Source: Jackrogersella multiformis (taxonomy: Eukaryota > Ascomycota > Sordariomycetes > Xylariales > Hypoxylaceae). Taken from it: a stretch of DNA of 64,000 nucleotides. The position numbers and the translations under genes are program-made. The DNA is taken from positions 310,001 through 374,000 of the forward strand of contig CADCXD010000008.1 in the NCBI GenBank assembly GCA_902806575.1. Direction: 5' to 3'. The notes beneath the pieces are model-generated. The model worked only from the letters and a program-made list of their open reading frames with translations, was not told the DNA's origin and made no database searches. Shown here piece after piece: positions 1-10,746 of this stretch. Position 1 is the first letter of the stretch. Each line of letters starts with the position of its first letter.

Positions 1-2370
1 ATCATTTACTCCAACTCCCGCGAAGTCGCCATTTTCGGCATCAGAGGTGTCGTCTGCAATATCCTCGGTCGTATCTATTGGGGTTTCCAAATCGGTCCCA
101 TCATCCTCCGCATGAACTCGATAATAAAATTCTTCGGTGTATGCCCAACTCGGCGTATCGAACTTACCACTAATAAGAACGATTTCTCCTCCTTTGGATG
201 TAACTTCTTCGATACTCTCCAACGAAAATGGCATCAGGAGCTGAAGAACGCCATTTTCAACGTCGATGCCACGAACTAGAACCAGACCAAGCGAATGCGA
301 GTATCTAGGGTCGAGGGTATTCCCGTTCGTACTGTCGATAAATGGAATGCCCTCGGGCGTCGTGGCAACAATTTTCCCTGATAGACTTGAGAATGATGAC
401 GACATTGATTCCTGCGGCTCATCATCATTATCGTCAATATCCATCATATTAAACGTCGCATTGTTAGATAAATCCGCAGGCTCTTCAGCGAATCTAAATG
501 CCTTCGTGCTTTCAACTCCAACAACGGCGAGAATCGTGCCATTAATTGCATCGGCCAATAGGTCTAAAGGCGCCTGGTAGTCGTAACACATGACCCCGAA
601 TATGCCGCGATTTGCGCCTTTGTAACTGACCTGCCAAGGAGCCACGGTTGTTAGCGGCTTTGGGTTCCATTGAATCTGATATTCATCAGCACTACCAATT
701 CCAGATTCAGCATGGAAGTATGACATGGTCTGCATCAAACGGAAATGTGCCGCTGTCCTTGAAGTGAGCTGAGAGGCTTGAGACGGAAGGGTAGAGAAGC
801 CAGTGACCTTGCAGGATTCCTGCAGAGCTTCTACTACTTCGCCGGGGCCTAATTCAGACATATATACTACTTCTGTAGGTCGTAAATCCGCAATGAGAGA
901 AAGCAGTAAGTCCAACCCTGTGCCTTGTATCCATCCCGGTGTGTTGATGATAAGGGGGTGACTCCCTAGAGCATTTTGATAGTGCGCCATGAGATCAATT
1001 GCTGCTTCTAGATACAATTCAGGATCCGAAGCGGGAGAGATTGAAGCCAACGCGTGGGATCGAATGATCTTAATTTCTGAACTGGGTAGTGGTCTGCAAA
1101 AGGATGGGCTAAACACGGGTTCGGTCACTAGCACAAGAGCGATTTGGCCAGCGACGCAATATTCGGGTTGCCCTGGGTCAAGGTCAAGCACGGCTACCCC
1201 CCGGTGAACTCGATGCTTGGAACCACTTGGTTGATCGGTGATGAATCGATTCATGAGAATCTTACCAAAGGCAGATTTTCCTGAGGATTTGGGACCTATG
1301 ACCATAATAGAGCAGGGCTTTGAGCTTGATCCGTCGACAAATTTAGCGATTTTTCTGTTCCATTCGGGCCGGGAAACAAGATCCTGCAACACCGTCCTCT
1401 TCGGACCATCCGCTGAGGTATACAACTATGAACATTGTTAGCTAAGAGTCTATGACTCTCTGTTGATATTTATGGGGTATTTACTATTTGAAACGTCGAT
1501 TCAGATGTAACAGTGCTCTCATCAGATGAAGATGGGTTAGACTGATTCCAGAGTTTTCTGAAGTAGGGAGAGAGTTTCCCTAGACTTCTTAAGTTTGCGG
1601 CATTTGGATGAGGAAGTAATTCTATAGTCGCACTATCTGAGCACCTAACAACAGGAAGTGCATGGCAATACGGTGCATCTACCCAGTGCACTTTGCTCGA
1701 GCTCCTTAATGTTGCACCGTTGATGGTAATGTCACCAGATGTCACACGTAAGCCATAGCTGCCGAGGATTACTAGACGCTGTTGTAATGAGTTAGAGTTA
1801 TAGAGAGTAGGAGGGCAAAAGAAACACACCTCCCCATTCAATAGCTTCAAGATCATTCTCCCGTCTTTCCGTCTTTGATGGTTGTTTTTAGAAGGCTTGA
1901 AGTTAGAGAGCTGGATAGGTAGAACCTTAACAGGTCTAAGACAGGCTTCATCGTCAGTGGTAGGTGGTGAAGGGCTTCTTTCTAATGCATCTGCAGAGTT
2001 AGGGACAGAACCTTTCTCCACAGGAAGACTGTCAGGTAATGGATCTTTCAGATTGATACTGGATTTGTTCTCATGATTTTCAGATGCTAGTTGAACATCT
2101 GGGCCCTTCTTTGGTTTCTTCGGTATTCTAGCCTTAGTTTTATGTACTATTTCTGTTGGTGAAGAGATAATATCAATTTCCTCATCCTGAACTACCTTGG
2201 ATGAGGTAGTGGTAGTCTGTTGGCTGATGAGCTTTTTACGAAGAGCGAAGGCGCTTGAGGCTGTGATATGTAAGTGACTATACGTCTTTAAAGATGATGG
2301 CGGTGTTGATTAAAAACTTACCCTGTGGAGGCTCTGTCGCATTTAACTTCCGTCTCTTGTTCGTCGACAT
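1..2370 (-). CDS. GRC3: Polynucleotide 5'-hydroxyl-kinase Grc3 (3' end cut by window edge)
   Basis: Grc3 is the RNA 5'-kinase that works with the Las1 nuclease in ITS2 removal during pre-60S maturation in the nucleolus; it also has a role in Pol I termination. Coding segments are 2370-2322, 2260-1485 and 1425 to beyond base 1. The introns are 61 nt (GTAAGT donor, CACAG acceptor) and 59 nt (GTAAAT donor, CATAG acceptor), and all junctions are in phase. The start is the ATG at 2370, giving a basic N-terminus (MSTNKRRKL). A hydrophilic tail is followed by the Clp1/Grc3 N-terminal beta region. The P-loop GPKSSGKS lies at about residues 319-326, followed by DLDPGQPEY, typical of Clp1/Grc3 kinases. 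An acidic Asp-rich loop follows within the C-terminal part. At least 749 codons are visible. Divergent from RPA34. Family assignment is firm; the C-terminus is missing only because the window ends. Confidence 0.93.
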
Positions 2371-3222
2371 TATAATTTATATGATGATGGTGAAGCTATG
2401 AGTTAATAGAAGAGGGGAACCTAGGTACCTCTTAAAAGAATGATGTAAATTGTTAAAAGTATGGAGCTAAAGTTCTGTGATCTGATCCATATGGAGTTAG
2501 ATTGAAATCTCTGGATAAAGATAATTCATTGGCCCTAGGTAATTATTCATCCAGAACAGTGTGTTTGGGTACTGCACATCGCGACCAGACAGCTACGATG
2601 TATGGGGTGATGTGATGTTGTAGTGTAAAGGTTTTACTTCAGACAAACTTTTAGAGCTTAGATGTAATATACACCACACAGGGTCCCGTACCTTCTAAAG
2701 TGCGTGCCTTCCATCTCTCTGATGTACCTAGGTACTTCGTCCCTACATAGAAGTATTGAAGATACCTATCGGATTCACAATATTCCGGGAAACGTCGACC
2801 TAGCTTGCCCCACATCCCCAGCCCCGCAATAGACAGATAGCGCCTAGGTACCTAGATACATGGATACCTACATAGCATGGACCCGCGCAGCCTAGCAGCC
2901 CCGTTACCTAGCATTAGAAAGAGCTCCCAAAAAATTTCAAGGGTGATAGCGTGAAAGTCAATTCATCTTGTCCGCCGTGAACTTTTTCGTGAACTTCTCA
3001 CTTTTACCTTTTTTAACCTGCCTAACTTCAAAATATTCACAACATTCTACCATCTTTAAACCCCTCCCTTTCGGATCTGAAGTCCCTATCTTGGCCCTGA
3101 GCAATCCTGCCGATTTTTATCATTCAACTGCTTCAACATTTTGACCTCTTAACGTTGTCGCATTTTGTACTCAAGTACCTACAGTCATAACTCCTGTTCA
3201 CCTTCCGGTGGAAATACTCAAA
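2371..3222. promoter_or_regulatory. Divergent promoter region between GRC3 and RPA34
   Basis: This 852-bp gap contains no gene. It must hold both promoters, because GRC3 reads leftward from 2370 and RPA34 rightward from 3223. An AAAAAATTTC stretch at 2929-2938 resembles the yeast RRPE element of ribosome-biogenesis genes; that is only a resemblance. I saw no clear PAC box (GATGAG). Pyrimidine-rich DNA runs from about 3001 to 3080, a common feature just upstream of fungal transcription starts. CCTAGGTA palindromes occur near 2728 and 2843. Confidence 0.5.
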
Positions 3223-4905
3223 ATGGCGAAGCATCGCCCTCGTCCCCCCATGGCCTCGCTAGATTTCATGGCCTCGCGCATCCGCGACCAGAAAACCGCA
3301 TCTACGTCCAACCAATCAGGTCCTAATAAACTAAAAAATCTCCAAAAGATGGCTAGAGCCAGTAGCAGCAGTAGCAGCGGTGGAAGCGACGACAACAGTT
3401 CTAATGATAGCGACAAAAGCGGTAGCGATAGCGATGACGACGACAATGGTGACATTGAAGCTTTGAGGAAGAAGTACGAAGAAAAACAAGCGAGCAAGCG
3501 CAAGGCCACTCAGGCAAAAGCAAAAGCGTCGAAGTCAGAACCTACCAACTCAACCCCTAATGCAAAGGTTTCATCTGCAAGTAACCCTTCGACTAAGTCT
3601 ACGTCTGCCAGCCCTGAAGAATCTGCTTCCGATTCCGATTCCGACTCTTCATCTCAGAGCTCAGACTCTGGCGACAGTCCGGCGCGGAATGGTACCGCCA
3701 ATGAAGCAGGCAAGAATGAGGGCGAAAAAGAGGTCGCGTCAGATAGCGAGAGCTCTAGCGAAAGCGAGAGTGAAGATGAAGATACTAGCGCACAGCAACC
3801 TGTCCAGGCTGAACCGTCTAGCGATGAAGCTAGCGAAAGTGATTCTGACGCCAGTAAGGAATCTAGCCATGACGAAGCGCGTAACATGGATGTTGATGAT
3901 GGGATGGCCGTCTCTAGAGTCGATGGCGATACCGGCGCTCAAGACTCAACTTCCCAAGTGTAAGTTTATAAGTTCTATGATCCCCTTCGTGAAGTAATCC
4001 GGACTAACACTATTGCCAGCTCTCGGCCTACCTGGCTCGATAGTTCTAACTTCGTACTCCGCAAGGCTTCATCTGATAACCCCGCCAAAGAAGTCACGGA
4101 GTTCTTTAGCAAGACCAATTTGGAAGGCAAGCAGGTCTGGTATTTCACGGCACCGGCGTCACTACCAATTACTGTCTTGAAGGATATGGAGATCGACTTA
4201 TCCAAGGCAAGAGCAGGCGAGGCATTGCTGAATCACAAGGGGGATGACTACAGATTAGACTTGGAATCGCATGCTACTAGCACGCAAATCCAGCTACTCA
4301 TTCCGTCACAAAGTGGTGACAAATACGCTGCCAGTAAGTCATGTTTTCCGGTGCCGAGGTCGCATGATAGCTAACAAGCAAAAGTGAACCGCGGGATTGA
4401 TTCAACTGTGCACCTCCGTCGCATCGCTAAGTTCGGACCGGGTGGCGCGGTTAGTGCTACTGCTACCGATAATTATGCGCCAATACCTAAATCTATTCGA
4501 GAGCAACCCGAAGGTCTGAGACCGCGTTTCACCCCCATCGGTGTTCCCAACCCCACACTGCTACGGGACCAATCTTCGGCGCAAAATCTCGTCAATGGAC
4601 AGCTTAAGAGAAAACATGCCGCCGAAGAAGGCCAATCAGCTACGGTTCAGGAACCGCAACCTCAGGAGAAGTCTACAAAGAGACCGAAAACCGCCAAATC
4701 CACAACAGCGAAGGTATCAGGGTCTAAGAAGGGAGCACCAACTCAAGCTCAGACACCAGCGCACGCAGCTTCGACACCCAATGACACCCCTTCGACATTG
4801 GTAACCCCTTCGAGCAAGGATCAGGTGAAGAAGAGGAGATATGTATTCAAACCGACGAAGGAAACTCCTGTTCCAGTGCCAACTATTCCTAGCATGAAAC
4901 GTTGA
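3223..4905 (+). CDS. RPA34: DNA-directed RNA polymerase I subunit RPA34.5
   Basis: Three exons: 3223-3959, 4020-4333 and 4385-4905. Introns are 60 and 51 nt, with GTAAGT donors, branch sites ACTAACAC and GCTAACAA, and phases that match. The product is 523 aa. The start chosen is the ATG at 3223; the frame is open a few codons further upstream but only from GTG. Residues about 1-250 are a low-complexity Ser/Asp/Glu-rich tail. The second exon encodes the RPA34.5 fold (the stretch around NFVLRKASSDNPAKEV and VWYFTAPASLPI), the part that in yeast dimerises with Rpa49 to form a TFIIF-like module on Pol I. The C-terminus is Lys-rich and ends KKRRYVFKPTKE, a plausible nucleolar/DNA-contacting tail. 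The order of acidic stretch and dimerisation region should be checked against homologues. Divergent neighbour GRC3 also serves rRNA production. Confidence 0.85.
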
Positions 4906-7900
4906 GTTAGAGTGCTAGATTTCTGCAGCTCAAGTCCTTCTGTACTTCTATTTAGACTTGCTGCAAGATTCTCATTACACTAAGCTACGACGCGCCGGTC
5001 TTATCGGCTCGGATTTTCGTCTTCAGGCGGCTAATTGGACTCCTCACTAGGAAGTTATCATGCTCCGTTGAGACGATAGTGGATATTGACGAAGATGGTC
5101 CTGCCAAATTTTGCAGGCAGATTCGAGTGCGCTCACACATAATTATTTTCGTGGAAAAGCAGAAGGCACGGCGTCGACGGTAGGGCTCATGAATGATGAT
5201 TGCGTGGATTTCTCGCTCGCTTTGAGATGCCGCACGCGGTCACCCGCACGCATCGGCCATGTCACCGGTGCTTATGTAGATAGGTTGCGGTTTTACTGGT
5301 TAATACCAAAAGTTACTAAACAGTAATCGATTGTAATCCGACATAATTAAGCTTGTTTCTCCTGCCTTCGTGAGACGTCGTACATATTAACTGGTATTCC
5401 TTAAACTAGCGACTCGAACATGAGGGCCACGAAGAAAGGGGTATTACTAATCCATATTTGGTTTAGTTCAGGGGTCAATTTAAATCTTATCTGGACTACA
5501 TATTTCAGGTATGTTGCCCCTTAGATTACGTAACATACCTAGGTTAGATATAAAGCCACCCATAACCCGTCGATAAGACAAAACCTTTTACATTGTCTTC
5601 TAAAAGAATATTCTGATCTCACCTATTTTTCCTATTTTCTCCACCCCCTGCTCATAGTATCGTAGGCTACCTACCTGACGAGGATGAGGATACCTATGAT
5701 CTCTTTTGGACCCCTTACCGTCCTAAGAATATTGTGTTCCATTTCGCAGAGTGGCATCCTTACTTGGAGATATTCGGACCTTTGATCCCCCACTTCAAAG
5801 ATTAGGAACGTATCGAGAGTTGTATTGAGCTTGACACAATTCTATGGACTTAGGCGGAGCCGACGTGAGACCAGGATATACCTAAGGATCACCCAGAAAC
5901 CAACTCACATGAGCTACTTCGCATAGTAGCAAGATGTGTCGAACTTTTGTGGAAGTTGGCGGCGCAGGCCCTTGTAGTGTTCTACGTAGGTATCAGAAAC
6001 GCACAAGCTTCGTTGCTAGACCAAATCAGAGATAGGAAAAAGGCCCAGGAGGCGCTAGAAATGTCATGCTCACTCTCTAGGATTAAAGGGTCAGCTCAGC
6101 AACAAGATTGAGTGATTTAAAGGGGGCTCGACTCCACCACAATAATCCTTCATGTACCTACTGTAGGTAGATACATGTCATATAGCTTATGGGCGTAAAT
6201 GCGAGGTTGAGGGAGGGCATGGAGGCAAGTAAATTTGTATTTTCTGACTCATTCTTAGGCTAGGTAACAGGAATACCATACCCTTGGGTTGTTGTGCCGG
6301 ACCTATTAACTATGGGAATTCGTCGTCCACATTTGAAAAGCTGACATTTATCTTTTAAAGGAGGTCAGGCGTAAACAACCCCAAGAATTGGAAAGTAGAT
6401 TCAGGTAAGGAAAGTGAAGCTAGGGAAGATAGGTAGGTACTTAGGTGGAAGTTATACCGTAATATGTGGTGCTAGAGTGTGTTTCTATTCTTATTAGAAA
6501 TTTTACATATCGAATCTAATAGGTTAAGGCGTTACCTTTGGTGTCATTATGGCAATAATCGTCCTTTAGTTTCATCCATAGCAATGATTTGGAAAAGGGG
6601 ATAGTGGGTCACCTTTAAGGATGTTGATTGAACCAGAGCGTATCTCGTGTTTTATAGTTTTGGCACTACTTCTCAATGGAATCAAATACTAGCTAGGTAC
6701 CTTACCTTTTATTATGCCATTCTAGATATCTGCCAGTGTTACTTCAACAATACATTGAATTCTAAAGGTACTTGCGACCTTTTCACGTTTCGACTACTGC
6801 CCTTGCTTGGAATTTCGTAGTAGTATTACCTCATATTTTGCTCTGTATTTTTGGTGTAAACTCGGGTACCTAGGTATCCAGGTAGGCATATAGCTTACAC
6901 GTCTTTTCGGGCGTAAAAAATATCATCGTCATAAATGATACCTAAAAGTCCTAGGTAGACGAGAGAGCGGCACAATAAACAATAATGAAAAGATTGTATG
7001 GAGGCATTAATGCTCGATGGCGGAATAGAAGAGAGTAAAAAGAAAGGGAGGCAGGTACGAAGTACAAAGGTCGTGGGCAAAAAGGAAATAGGGGGAGTCG
7101 AGATAATGAAAAATAAAAGTGGAAAAAAACACGAGGATAGAAATAGAACTGGAGGCAAAAAGGAAAAAAAGGAAAAAAGGATGGAAAGTACATGACTTGA
7201 ACTGCGAACCTTTTGGGGACAAAAAAAGCTGGGGACGCGTGACTTCTTAACTGTCCTTACGAAAAACCCCTTTGGATCCTTCTACCCACCAGTTGTGTTA
7301 GTCGCGATCCACTTCTCTGCTAATGGCACCACTCACCCCCCCGTTCGCTCCATGGGACTCCTAACAGCAGGTGATAAATCTTTTTACAATTATTACTTAT
7401 ATGTGTACCTTCGGTTGGGGTGCCACCAAAGCGTGGTCACTTGTCAAAAGGTCGGCCACGACAGGTGACCGCACTTTTCTGCCAGTCCGGCTGCCACTCC
7501 GTTTTTACATACCTAGGTACCTACCAGGTAGGCAGGTAACTAATGCGTGGTATTTTCTCCATACTAGACATGCATCATCCATATATCAACCCCTTGCCAC
7601 TTCTCACAGCTGTAAGTTTGACTGAGAATAATACCTTCGTGATGTTCTCAGATCTTAATTTGTCACATGTACTCCTTTAACCTCCATATTGTCTACCTAG
7701 GTACTTATTAGGTATTTACTTGAGCTCCTTCCAGTATCTTCCATCAACACCCATAGCCCATCTTACGACGAGCAAGGCTAGCACCACGTATAAATAGGTA
7801 AGTAAGAGTTCCCTTTTATTTAGTATCGGAACGAGACTTTAACCTAGTACAAGTCATGTTTACATTAGGTAGCCGTGGTGCATAGGACGACTAGAATACC

Positions 7901-8501
7901 TAAGACCAAAGCTTACGGATTAAAACTTTTCTCTTCGGATTTTTCTTGCCATTGATAACAGGTTAACAAAACTTTGGAGAGCTCATGGAAGACACATAAA
8001 TTATTGACCATATGGCATCGAAGCCTTTTTCACATTTTGTCATATCATTATTTTATTAAGTACCTAGTTATCTGGTTTTACATTATGAAAACCAAGGCCT
8101 TACGTTCGTACCGATACGTGGTATTTAACCTTTAATTTCACACACGAGTAAACTTTTTATTTTATCGATTTAATTAAGTTATAAATATGCTCTCCGTAAA
8201 ACCATAATATAATGTTAACTATATGTTAAATTAAAAATATAATACCTGCTTGTTTCGCGGCAATTGTGGTAACAGGGGTTTAATCCTTTTGGAAGCCATC
8301 TCAGCGTATCTTGCAGTTTGTCATGCTCGCGCACACTCGTGTTAAGACAGATTGGATACCTACCTAGGTAAATTAAGGTGATGGAAAGAAGATTTACTAA
8401 GAGGTACAGATGATATGTAGGTTAATCTAAGTACACGGATCCATCTTTAGGGCGGTGACCCAAGCTCAACCGCGGGTTAACCTACCTAGTTACCTACGGT
8501 C
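4906..8501. other. Gene-poor intergenic region, 3.6 kb
   Basis: No convincing gene. Open frames here are short and lack family features. A purine-rich tract lies around 7010-7190, and AT-rich DNA at about 8090-8250. CCTAGGTA palindromes occur repeatedly, for example 6869, 7511, 7697 and 8366. I see no terminal repeats or transposon domains. It presumably holds the RPA34 3' end and the 3' end of the leftward gene at 8502. Confidence 0.6.
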
Positions 8502-9484
8502 TTACACAAGTTCTCTACATGGAGTGCCAAAGAACCAACACGCGATCTTCATGAACGCATCCAAATTCTCGTCGTCGTCCCCGTCGAGGTCGATTTGAGG
8601 AGACTTCCGCACGTTGATGCAACCCGAGCTAGCGTTAACATAGCCTTGAACAATCCTGACCATTCTGCCGGAAGCTGACACGACAGTAACCTCAAATTGT
8701 ATAAGTAAAATATAAAATAAGAAGTTTTAAATATCAAAGTATAGGATTTAGAAACTTACAGGAGCTATCTGACAATTGCGATTTCCTTTTCTTGATAATA
8801 GCTTCCCACCAATCCGCAAAATGCACCAAACCTCGCTGAGAAGAAGGCTATCATCATTAAAGGGGCGCTCGTTTGCAAGGAAGCATACGGTATCTCGCTT
8901 GGAACTATGATTCAAGGAAAACGTAACTCGCCAATGGATCATTGATCCATCGACATATTCTTCACTACGCTCCCTAATTTTCAGATCAGTTTATTTAAGT
9001 ATTATTACTTATGAATACGATCGCAGATCACCTACCGGAAGAGAGTCCATGGGCTAAGTTGCAGTAGAGTTTTGCTCGTCAGATCTGGGTCGTTGGCTGT
9101 TGACTTCTCATTTCGAGCGGTCAAACCATGCAAATTAAACAAATTGACGAAAAAGGAACCCAAGTGATCCGCAGCGTGCCAATTCCCAGGAGTTTTGTTG
9201 CCCAAGGCAGGGATAGCATCATCGCCAATTAAATTGTTCGCTTCGGCAATAACCTTCATCTCATTAAAGGATTTCGGTTTAAGAACCTTGAAACCTTTAT
9301 CTTTAGGTGCTCCGCTCTCGATGTCAATGTCAGTACACTTGACTTTAAGCTGAGCCAGATCATTCGAATCTAGATATGTGGTCGTTTCCAACTTGGAGCG
9401 AAGGTAATGCATACCATCCGCAGCGAGACGGAGGTTTGGTTTGTTGGAAGCCTGGACCAACTTGATTTGAGTTTGATGTGACAT
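8502..9484 (-). CDS. Hypothetical protein, 283 aa, three exons
   Basis: I do not recognise the family. Three segments join in phase: 9484-9036, 8973-8760 and 8690-8502. Introns are 62 nt (GTAGGT donor, ATTAG acceptor) and 69 nt (GTAAGT donor, TTGAG acceptor). The start is the ATG at 9484 (MSHQTQIKLVQ); the open frame extends upstream only to a TTG. No signal peptide or membrane segment is visible. The N-terminal half is mixed and Lys-rich. The middle carries a hydrophobic beta-like stretch (WCILRIGGKLL), and the C-terminus has an acidic DLDGDDDEN run before a CWFFGTPCRELV end. Consistent phases across two introns make a real gene likely. Start to RPA34 stop is over 3.5 kb, so it stands alone. 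Confidence 0.72.
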
Positions 9485-10746
9485 TATGGAAGATGGTTTT
9501 GAAGGATGTATGATAGACTGTGTGTGAGAAGGGACGGATTTCAAGACAAGATGCCAAGTGGAATAGTAGGTAGGTAGGTAGGTAGGTAGGTAGGTAAGTA
9601 AGTAGGATAAGTAAGGTAAGTACCTAGGTAAGTAGGAAGGATATCTAAGTTATATAGCATTAATTACCTAGGTGCTGAACCGGAGTGAGAGATATGAGGG
9701 CAAGTTGAACGTACCTACCTAGGTAGTCAACCTGAAAAGGGTTGCCCTGTGGGGACAACCAACCTACAGTGAGCGGTCACGTGATTCCTTGTATTTAGAC
9801 CTGATCTTTCGATCAGCTCCTTTTTGACCTTAGTCGTCGATTCATCCACAGTCGTTTTTAACTTTTAGTTTATACCACTCTTTTAGCACTTATTCATATT
9901 GGTTGCATCATCCTATTACTGATCGTTGTTGATTCGAGTGCTTCGGACCGGGAGAAGCGTAGCCGTTTAGGTTCCTGATCAGGGACCTAAGTGACTATCT
10001 CTACCCTTTATGCTACTTATTCAGAAAACATTTGTACCTACCGTAGTTGAGTATTTACGCTTAGGATTGACGTATGTTTTCACTCCAGGATAGTGTTAAT
10101 CGATAACGTGTACCTGGGTATGGCGCTTCATACGCATCTTTATTATACGAGAGTCTTTAGCTTCAAAGACCATAATATGCATAATCGTAACTTGTATGCA
10201 TAAGCCTCGGTGACTACTTTCCTAGGTCACTAGGTGCTTCTACGCCGCAGTTACATATAACCTATAATGCAAGCTTGGTCATTAAAAAAAACGATGAAGC
10301 ACAAGCGGTGTTGATTTTGAATCTTTGATTTCAAGTCTGACAGTGCTAAGCTATGCTTCTAGTAGTGAGTATGACCCTGATATAGAGCCTGGAGGGACAC
10401 TAAAGTTCCACTGCAATACACGAATAGAGATGATCATCATTCATCTCTTCTCATTTCTTATATCGTTCAGCTATGCGTATCCCACTTCATACATGCAACC
10501 AACCCAATGGTGCCGTCGTGTCAAATGTCATAAACCGTGCCTAGGGTGTCCAGTTAGCTCATCACGCAATGCAAACTCATAAATAATGAAGGTTTGGCTA
10601 AGGGGTACGCTGCGTCAGATAGGATAGTTATACATCAATGAAGATCTCAGTCCCGTCTTGAAACATATTTTTGACATAGGTATCATCATAACAGCTGAAA
10701 GAGAAATAGACAAAATTTGCAACATACCGAGAATAGCTGGTGCGAC
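9485..10746. other. Intergenic region with TAGG microsatellite
   Basis: A 1.26-kb gap between the start of the 283-aa gene and the stop codon of SKI3. It contains the TAGG array listed separately, a run of CCTAGGTA palindromes at about 9621-9725, and moderately AT-rich DNA at 10020-10290. No open frame here has recognisable features. Confidence 0.6.
9567..9594. repeat. (TAGG)7 microsatellite
   Basis: Seven perfect tandem copies of TAGG, then degenerate TAAG/TAGG copies to about 9635. It lies about 80 bp upstream of the ATG of the leftward 283-aa gene, so within its promoter or 5' leader. The unit is half of the palindromic CCTAGGTA motif scattered through this window. Confidence 0.95.

Noticed and set aside
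6895..7222. Several overlapping open frames on both strands
   Set aside because: They come from a purine-rich tract; products are low complexity with no splice or family support.
7190..7230. Possible tRNA 3' end on the minus strand (GTTCAAGTC)
   Set aside because: The flanking bases do not form a T-stem, and no A-box is placed correctly.
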